This document shows, in pieces, positions 15,011 through 20,391 of a DNA stretch of 20,391 nucleotides (within the stretch, counting starts at the first letter, position 1; the number at the start of each line of letters is the position of its first letter). This DNA comes from an uncultured Bacteroidales bacterium. GTDB lineage: Bacteria; Bacteroidota; Bacteroidia; Bacteroidales; UBA932. The stretch is taken from positions 1 through 20,391 of the forward strand of contig CALCHD010000100.1 of assembly GCA_937901105.1 (NCBI GenBank). Direction: 5' to 3'. The position numbers and the translations under genes were made by a program. The notes under the pieces are model-generated. The model saw only the letters and a list, made by a program, of their open reading frames with translations, did no database searches and had not been told where the DNA came from.

Positions 15011-15355
15011 TCAATTTCCTCTTTTGGCCTTGTATCCCAAGCTTGTAAGGATGGCTGTGATTTTATCTCTCTGGTCTCCCTGCACAAGTATCTCTCCATC
15101 TTTTACAGAGCCGCCTACACCGCATTTGGTCTTGAGGGTCTTGCCAAGGTCTTCAAGGTCATCTTCCTTGCCTATGAACCCTGATACTACAGTAACCTGT
15201 TTCCCGCCTCTTCCTTTTCTGTCAATTGCCACTATAAGCTTCTGGTCTTTAGGGGCAAGTGTCTCTTCCTCAACAGCCTCTTCCTGCTCAAACTGAAAGT
15301 TCGGGTTGGTGGAAAAGACCATTCCAAGTCTGCTTTTCCAATCGTTGTTAGCCAT
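15011..15355 (-). CDS. SUI1/YciH-type translation factor
   Basis: The 114-aa protein has a short N-terminal segment (DWKSRLGMVFSTNPNF, 5-20), an acidic linker (22-33) and a SUI1 fold (38-112) with the conserved KTKCGVGGSVKDGEILVQGD (75-94). It belongs to the bacterial relatives of eIF1 (YciH); the bacterial role is not settled, with start-codon selection or stress translation proposed. The frame extends to a GTG at 15373, but ATG 15355 begins the conserved MANNDWKSRL. It heads the minus-strand run leading to DUF4271, hemD, rnpA and yidD, and has a -7 box 29 nt upstream. Confidence 0.92.
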   Translation of the reverse strand: MANNDWKSRLGMVFSTNPNFQFEQEEAVEEETLAPKDQKLIVAIDRKGRGGKQVTVVSGFIGKEDDLEDLGKTLKTKCGVGGSVKDGEILVQGDQRDKITAILTSLGYKAKRGN

Positions 15356-15384
15356 AATAAATAATAGTTGCACGGATTTTGCTG

Positions 15385-15392
15385 CAAAGTTA
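15385..15392 (-). promoter_or_regulatory. Probable -7 box (TAACTTTG) of the SUI1-yidD operon
   Basis: The minus strand reads TAACTTTG followed by CAGC, a full TAnnTTTG match 29 nt before the SUI1 ATG. It sits two bases from an opposite-strand -7 box (15394-15401). No clear -33 element is present. Confidence 0.5.
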
Positions 15393-15393
15393 G

Positions 15394-15401
15394 TACATTT
15401 G
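15394..15401 (+). promoter_or_regulatory. Probable -7 box (TACATTTG) of the DUF2723 gene
   Basis: TACATTTG fully matches TAnnTTTG and lies 31 nt before ATG 15433. The nearest upstream TTG (15368-15370) is 23 nt away, longer than usual. It abuts the divergent -7 box of the SUI1 operon, so polymerase binding at the two may be mutually exclusive. Confidence 0.5.
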
Positions 15402-15432
15402 TAGTTTTAACAGGAAATTTTTGAATTATTAT

Positions 15433-18400
15433 ATGAATCTGAAGAAGTTCAACAGGCTGAACAATATCATTTCCATTGTTATATTGTTCATCGCATCATT
15501 TACTTATCTCTCAACCATAGAGCCTACAGTAAGCTTTTGGGATTGTGGAGAGTTTATTGCATCATCATACAAGCTTGAGGTGGGACACCCCCCAGGAAAC
15601 CCGGTATTCCAGCTTATTGCCAGGTTCTTTACCCTTTTTGGAGGTCCGGAGGATGCTGCAATGTGGGTAAATGTAATGAGCGCAATGTGCTCAGCATTCA
15701 CTATTTACTTCCTTTATCTTACAATTGTACATCTTGGCAGAAGAATTGTTGAGAAAAGCAGGGGAGCATTGGATTTCCCTTCTGCAATTGCAGTTTATGG
15801 CGCTGGTGCAGTTGGTGCATTGGCATATACATTCTCCGACACATTCTGGTTCTCGGCCGTTGAGGCAGAGGTTTATGCCATGTCTTCACTGTTTACGGCA
15901 GTGGTGTTCTGGGCAATGTTGAGATGGGAGGAGGAGTGTCACCGCCCTTATGCCAACAGATGGATAGTGCTGATTGCCTTCCTTATGGGTATCTCAATAG
16001 GAGTGCATCTGCTGAACCTCCTTACAATTCCGGCCCTTGTATTCATTTATTATTATAAGAAGTACGAGGTTACAACCAAAAGGACTGTAATGGTTCTTTT
16101 GCTGTCGGGAGTAATATTGGCATCAATCCTTTATGGAATCATCCCTTACCTTCCAAAACTTGCTGCGTATGCAGACCTTATGTTTGTGAACGGATTCGGC
16201 CTTCCAATGAATACAGGAGCGGTGATCTTTGTACTTGCGGTGATTGCTGCGGGTTTCTGGGGAATCTATTATACTTACAGACACAAGAAGGTACTGCTCA
16301 ATACCATTCTTCTTTGTGCCACCCTTATTGTTGTAGGCTACACTACTTTTGCGGTTGTGGTTATCCGCTCAAGCGCCAACACCCCTACCAACGAGTACCA
16401 GCCTGACAACATGTTTACCCTTGTAAGGTATATCGGACGTGAGCAGTATGGAAGCAATCCGCTTGTGTATGGAGAGACTTTTGCGTCGGAGTACAATGAC
16501 GTAAAGACACCGGAGTATTATAATGTCTTGGATGACAAATATGTAAAGGTTGACGGACCTTCTGTTCCTGTGTATCCTTCAAACCAGAAGATGTTCTTTA
16601 CAAGAATGTGGAATGCTGGTGTAGGTGACAATTATGTACCGTTCTACCAGATGTATACAGACGGCAAGGGAAAGAGTGTCCCTGGCGCAAAGTACAAGTT
16701 CCCTTATATGAAGGACAATCTTGAGTATTTCTTTGATTATCAGGTGGACTTCATGTATTTGAGATATTTTATGTGGAACTTTGCGGGTAGGCAGAATGAC
16801 CTTCATGCTACAGTTCCGGGAGACAAGATTAAAGGAAACTGGGAGAGCGGCATAGGGTTCATTGACAAGATGAGGCTAGGTGACCAGAGTGAAGGCCCTG
16901 ATTATCTTGTAAACAGCAAGGCAAAGAACCACTATTATTTCTTGCCTCTTATTCTTGGACTTATAGGCCTGTTCTATCAGCTGAAGAAGGACAAGCGCAA
17001 CTGGACAGTTACAATGCTTCTGTTCATTCTTACAGGAATTGCAATTGTTGTATACCTCAACCAGCCACCAATGCAGCCTCGTGAGAGGGATTATGCATAT
17101 GCGGGATCTTTCTATGTGTTTACCATCTGGATTGGACTAGCGGTGATGTGGATGGCGGATCTTCTTGAGAAGACCCTAAAGAACAGGAGTGTGTGCGGAG
17201 CAATTGCAGCAGCAGCATGTGTGCTTGTTCCTGTGCAGATGGCATGCGAGAACTGGGATGACCATGACCGCAGCAACAGATATACAGTAAAGGAGCTGGC
17301 AAGCAACTATCTTAACACATTGGATCCTAATGCCATACTTGTAACTCACGGAGACAATGACACATTCCCTCTATGGTACATCCAGGAGGTGGAAGGTGTA
17401 AGGACCGATGTGAGGATAATGAATACCTCCCTTATGGGAACAGACTGGTATATAGACCAGATGCAGAACAGGACTTACGAGTCTGATCCTGTGAATTTCT
17501 CAATTCCCCGCAAGCAGTATCTGTATGGAACAAATGATTATGTGCAGATATACGACAGATTCAACGGCGAGACAATGTTGGGCACACAGGTTATGGATAT
17601 TTTCAGGAATCCTAAAATTGTCATCCCGATGAATGACGGCAAGAATCATGACTACATTGCGGCATCCAACATCGCAATCCCTGTAAATAAGGAGAATGTG
17701 GCAAAATATGGCATTGTGGCTCCAGAGGATATGGATAAAGTTGCAGATACAATTGTATTAAAGCTTAAGGACAAGGGATTCTTGAACAAGACCGAGCTTA
17801 TGATTCTGGATTTGCTATGCAACTATCAGTGGGAGAGACCTGTCTATTTCCTTCAGATGGGCGGAGATTTGAATATAGGAATCAAGGACTATCTGCAGTA
17901 CGACGGATATGCGTACAAGCTTGTTCCATTTGCCACCAATGTAAGCAAGGGTGATGTTGTGTCACAGGCAGATCCAAGGCTGTATGACAGAATTATGAAT
18001 ACATACCAGTGGAAGAGCCTTTCAAATCCTGATATGCATGTGGATTACCAGAACCTGCTTACATTCAATAACCTTATGTCTCCTAGAGACTTGATGACCA
18101 ACTGTGCCAAATGGCTTGTGGCAAGAGGTGAGAACCAGAAGGCAATAGAGGTTCTTGACAAGATGCAGGAGGTAATGCCGACAAGTGTATTCCCGTTGAA
18201 TACATCTGTAATCTCATCACTTACAGAGCGTGCCGTGATGGATGCCATATCGGTGTACATTGCTGCAGGTGCTCCAGACAAGGCAGAGCAGCTGGCAGAT
18301 GCGCTGGTTGCAGAGAGTGAGGACGGTATAGCACTGTTTGGCGCTGAATATATGGGAGACTTCCTGGCTTCGGAAGATCTTCAGCGCAATCTGTACTACA

Positions 18401-18489
18401 TCTATATGATTGCAGATATCTTTGAAAAGAGCAATCAGCCGGAACTGGCAAAAAAATATTCAGATAAGGTTGCCCTATATCTGAAATAG
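15433..18489 (+). CDS. DUF2723 large membrane protein (GT-C-like)
   Basis: The 1018-aa protein starts with a membrane helix (about 10-27) followed by the periplasmic loop TIEPTVSFWDCGEFIASSYK (28-47) and GHPPGNP (51-57), hallmarks of DUF2723. The acidic WDCGE loop after helix 1 resembles the catalytic loop of GT-C glycosyltransferases such as protein O-mannosyltransferases. About ten more helices extend to near residue 600, with QPPMQPRERDY at 544-554. A soluble part follows with THGDNDTFPLWY (638-649), and the last 200 residues are helical and TPR-like. It probably uses a lipid-linked sugar at the inner membrane; the substrate is unknown. I start at ATG 15433 rather than the TTG at 15421, because the first helix begins there. 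The 3' end overlaps the convergent GH3-like gene by 15 nt. Confidence 0.88.
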   Translation: MNLKKFNRLNNIISIVILFIASFTYLSTIEPTVSFWDCGEFIASSYKLEVGHPPGNPVFQLIARFFTLFGGPEDAAMWVNVMSAMCSAFTIYFLYLTIVHLGRRIVEKSRGALDFPSAIAVYGAGAVGALAYTFSDTFWFSAVEAEVYAMSSLFTAVVFWAMLRWEEECHRPYANRWIVLIAFLMGISIGVHLLNLLTIPALVFIYYYKKYEVTTKRTVMVLLLSGVILASILYGIIPYLPKLAAYADLMFVNGFGLPMNTGAVIFVLAVIAAGFWGIYYTYRHKKVLLNTILLCATLIVVGYTTFAVVVIRSSANTPTNEYQPDNMFTLVRYIGREQYGSNPLVYGETFASEYNDVKTPEYYNVLDDKYVKVDGPSVPVYPSNQKMFFTRMWNAGVGDNYVPFYQMYTDGKGKSVPGAKYKFPYMKDNLEYFFDYQVDFMYLRYFMWNFAGRQNDLHATVPGDKIKGNWESGIGFIDKMRLGDQSEGPDYLVNSKAKNHYYFLPLILGLIGLFYQLKKDKRNWTVTMLLFILTGIAIVVYLNQPPMQPRERDYAYAGSFYVFTIWIGLAVMWMADLLEKTLKNRSVCGAIAAAACVLVPVQMACENWDDHDRSNRYTVKELASNYLNTLDPNAILVTHGDNDTFPLWYIQEVEGVRTDVRIMNTSLMGTDWYIDQMQNRTYESDPVNFSIPRKQYLYGTNDYVQIYDRFNGETMLGTQVMDIFRNPKIVIPMNDGKNHDYIAASNIAIPVNKENVAKYGIVAPEDMDKVADTIVLKLKDKGFLNKTELMILDLLCNYQWERPVYFLQMGGDLNIGIKDYLQYDGYAYKLVPFATNVSKGDVVSQADPRLYDRIMNTYQWKSLSNPDMHVDYQNLLTFNNLMSPRDLMTNCAKWLVARGENQKAIEVLDKMQEVMPTSVFPLNTSVISSLTERAVMDAISVYIAAGAPDKAEQLADALVAESEDGIALFGAEYMGDFLASEDLQRNLYYIYMIADIFEKSNQPELAKKYSDKVALYLK

Positions 18490-20010
18490 AAGAAGCTGTT
18501 CAATAAATTGGGGATCATTATGTAGGCGGGGAACTTTGTTCTGTCCGCCTACTTTTCCTCTCTGGCGCATCCATTTGAGGAATGTGCCGGGCTTGAGGGT
18601 TATGAGCTCAAGCTGGAGCATTGTGGCGTTGCCGGCCCTTTTGGCTTCATAATCGGAGTTTACGGCTGTAAGGCACTTGTCGAGTGTGGCAGCAAATGCA
18701 TTGAGGTCTGCGGGCGGTACAGCAAACTCCACGGCCCACTTGTGGTATCCTTTTGTTGCTTGGGAATTTTCTTCAAGTTTCATGAAGGCCGGTGCTACAG
18801 TAAATTCAGCAACACTGCAGTGGCACTCCCTGCAGGCCATAGCCAGTGCCTGCTCGGCATTTGATATCATCAGCTCCTCTCCAAAGGCATTAATGCAGAG
18901 CTGTGTCCTTCCTGTTATTATTATCCTGTGGGGGTATGTGGAGACAAACTGCACGCAGTCACCTATGAGGTATCTCCATAGCCCTCCTATGCTGGAAATT
19001 ACAATGGCATAGTTTACACCTGTCTCAACTTCATCCAAAGTAGGGATTTCAGTCAGTTTTCCCTGCAGTACATCGTCCAGTATATTCATCGGGATGAATT
19101 CATAGAAGATGCCATTGTTCACTGTGAGCAGCATCCCTTTCTGAGATTCGTCATCCTGGAATGCAAAATACCCCTCGGAGGCGTTGTAGTTCTCCAGGTA
19201 GTGCATTGTGTCCATTGGGATGAGTTTCTGGAACAGCGGCCTGTACGGCTCAAATCCTGTTCCTCCATGCATGAACAGTTCCATGTGCGGCCAAACCTGT
19301 GAGATGTCGCGCTTGCCTGTGTATTCAAGTATTTTGTTGAGCAGCATGAGGTTCCAGCTTGGCACGCCGGAGAAATTTGTCACTTTTTCATTTGTGCACT
19401 CCCTGCAGATTGCCTGCAGCTTCTGCTCAAAGTCTCCAATCAGGGCTGTGTCTCTGCCTGGGGTGCGTATAAGCTCAATTATTGCAGGAGAATTTTTAAG
19501 CAGCAGGGCAGAGAGGTCTCCGCTGTAGATTTTCCCTGATTTGTCGGGAACAACGCTCCCCCCAAGAGTGAGGGCCTTGCCTTTGAAGATGCCGGTATTG
19601 GGGTTGGCCTCTACAAAGCTGGCCAGCATTCTCTTGAATCCTCCGTAGTGGGTAACCTGAAGGGATTCGCGGGATACCGGTATATACTTGCTCTTGCTGG
19701 AGCTTGTACCGCTGGATTTTGCAAAGGTTTTCACCTTGGTGTTCCACAATACATAATCCTCCCCTGCAAGCAGGCGGCTTATATATGGCTGTAGGGCGTT
19801 ATAGTCCCTTATAGGAACCTTCTTCTGAAAATCCTTTATACTCTTTATCCCATCCATGCCGTGTTCTACGCCAAATGCACTGCCGGCACCGTTCTCAATA
19901 AGGTGCCTGAACCACTTGTGCTGGAATGGCATAGGGCTTTTTCTGCTCATCTCAAGCTCTTTGAGCAGATTGTGGGAGTATTTGAGGAATATGTAATTTA
20001 TAAGGTTCAT
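18475..20010 (-). CDS. GH3 (auxin-responsive promoter) family adenylate-forming protein
   Basis: The 511-aa protein belongs to the bacterial branch of the GH3 family. The ATP/AMP motifs are visible: KSSGTSSSKSKYIPVS (98-113), YNASEG (275-280) and GLWRYLIGD (343-351), followed by the GRTQ hinge (367-370) and a smaller C-terminal domain. Plant GH3 enzymes activate a carboxylic acid as an acyl-adenylate and join it to an amino acid. In Bacteroidota the substrates are unknown, so only an acyl-acid activating or amide-forming role is inferred. It is a single gene, divergent from the MBOAT acyltransferase and overlapping DUF2723 at its 3' end. No consensus -7 box is seen upstream. Confidence 0.9.
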   Translation of the reverse strand: MNLINYIFLKYSHNLLKELEMSRKSPMPFQHKWFRHLIENGAGSAFGVEHGMDGIKSIKDFQKKVPIRDYNALQPYISRLLAGEDYVLWNTKVKTFAKSSGTSSSKSKYIPVSRESLQVTHYGGFKRMLASFVEANPNTGIFKGKALTLGGSVVPDKSGKIYSGDLSALLLKNSPAIIELIRTPGRDTALIGDFEQKLQAICRECTNEKVTNFSGVPSWNLMLLNKILEYTGKRDISQVWPHMELFMHGGTGFEPYRPLFQKLIPMDTMHYLENYNASEGYFAFQDDESQKGMLLTVNNGIFYEFIPMNILDDVLQGKLTEIPTLDEVETGVNYAIVISSIGGLWRYLIGDCVQFVSTYPHRIIITGRTQLCINAFGEELMISNAEQALAMACRECHCSVAEFTVAPAFMKLEENSQATKGYHKWAVEFAVPPADLNAFAATLDKCLTAVNSDYEAKRAGNATMLQLELITLKPGTFLKWMRQRGKVGGQNKVPRLHNDPQFIEQLLLFQI

Positions 20011-20031
20011 CAGCCGTCAAATGAAAATCTG

Positions 20032-20391
20032 GTGCAATATATCCAACGATTTTATTATCTACAAGAGATACATATATTTCTTTATTTTGAAGCAAAGAAC
20101 TTCGCGCTTCTGATTGCCAGTCTGTTTTTCTATTTCTATGGAGAGCCTGTTTATACCCTTTTGATGGTCGCAACTGTGGTCGTGAACTACATTGCAGGTC
20201 TTCTTATCGACAAATTCAGAGGTACCATTTGGTCTAAAGTAACCCTTTGGGCAAGTGTGATTCTGAGCCTTGGCTCCCTGGGTTTCTTTAAGTATTCCGA
20301 TTTCTTTATCTCGAATATCAATTCCTTGTTCAACGGTGAGATCGGCCTTCTGAAGCTTGCGCTTCCCATCGGTATCAGCTTCTATACCTTC
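20032..20391 (+). CDS. MBOAT family O-acyltransferase (AlgI-like), N-terminal part, start uncertain
   Basis: The plus frame runs open to the window end. From about 20092 it reads KNFALLIASLFFYFYGEP, then a helix with VVVNYIAGLLID, then SLGFFKYSDFF and LALPIGISFYTF at the edge. This is the characteristic beginning of membrane-bound O-acyltransferases that acetylate or acylate surface polysaccharides. The catalytic Asn and His would lie beyond the window. The start is unclear: the GTG at 20032 is in frame, whereas the only nearby ATG (20021) is in another frame and hits a stop soon after. Residues before KNF also lack the usual hydrophobic FLFYFLP-type lead-in, so a small sequence lesion near the 5' end is possible. 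Confidence 0.75.
   Translation, partial: MQYIQRFYYLQEIHIFLYFEAKNFALLIASLFFYFYGEPVYTLLMVATVVVNYIAGLLIDKFRGTIWSKVTLWASVILSLGSLGFFKYSDFFISNINSLFNGEIGLLKLALPIGISFYTF

Noticed and set aside
14529..15296. 255-codon plus-strand open frame across DUF4271 and SUI1
   Set aside because: It spans two well-supported minus-strand genes and has no coherent domain pattern.

Overview
The window looks like a chromosomal segment of a Bacteroidota bacterium, most likely order Bacteroidales. Three lines of evidence agree. Several gene families are typical of or restricted to that phylum (DUF4271 next to hemD, DUF5106-thioredoxin lipoprotein, DUF2723 membrane protein, bacterial GH3-like protein). Promoters carry the Bacteroidota -7 element TAnnTTTG; the best one is TTTG-N20-TACCTTTG in front of a tRNA-Gln. 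Shine-Dalgarno sequences are absent or weak. No phage, transposase, CRISPR or resistance cassette is visible.

Layout. 1-990 (minus): tadA, a DedA/YqaA-type membrane protein and the 5' part of tRNA-Gln(TTG). 1048-3100 (plus): groES-groEL, preceded by a strikingly good sigma-54-type -24/-12 match and closed by a strong hairpin terminator. 3101-3422: a gene-free stretch rich in short degenerate repeats. 3423-4430 (plus): DUF5106-thioredoxin lipoprotein, overlapping tail-to-tail with a Na/Pi cotransporter-PhoU fusion (minus). 6243-9197 (plus): a large secreted protein (metallopeptidase-like segment, beta-propeller, outer-membrane barrel) broken by one in-frame TAA; the HExxH motif just after the break reads REQRH. 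9181-11025 (minus): uvrC. 11066-12856 (plus): a two-domain acyltransferase (PlsC-like plus OlsB/GNAT-like) resembling the bifunctional aminolipid synthases. 12866-15355 (minus): a compact five-gene run SUI1/yciH, DUF4271, hemD, rnpA, yidD. 15433-18489 (plus): DUF2723 GT-C-like membrane protein. 18475-20010 (minus): GH3-like adenylate-forming protein. 20032-20391 (plus): N-terminal part of an MBOAT acyltransferase cut by the window edge.

Most genes are housekeeping (tRNA modification, chaperonin, DNA repair, tRNA processing, membrane protein insertion, haem synthesis) mixed with envelope functions. Genes are packed tightly: three convergent pairs overlap at their 3' ends and several divergent pairs share short promoter regions. 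I do not see a convincing new multi-gene system. The points most worth a second look are the sigma-54-like groES promoter, the broken peptidase/barrel gene, the repeat-rich intergenic region after groEL and the acyltransferase fusion.
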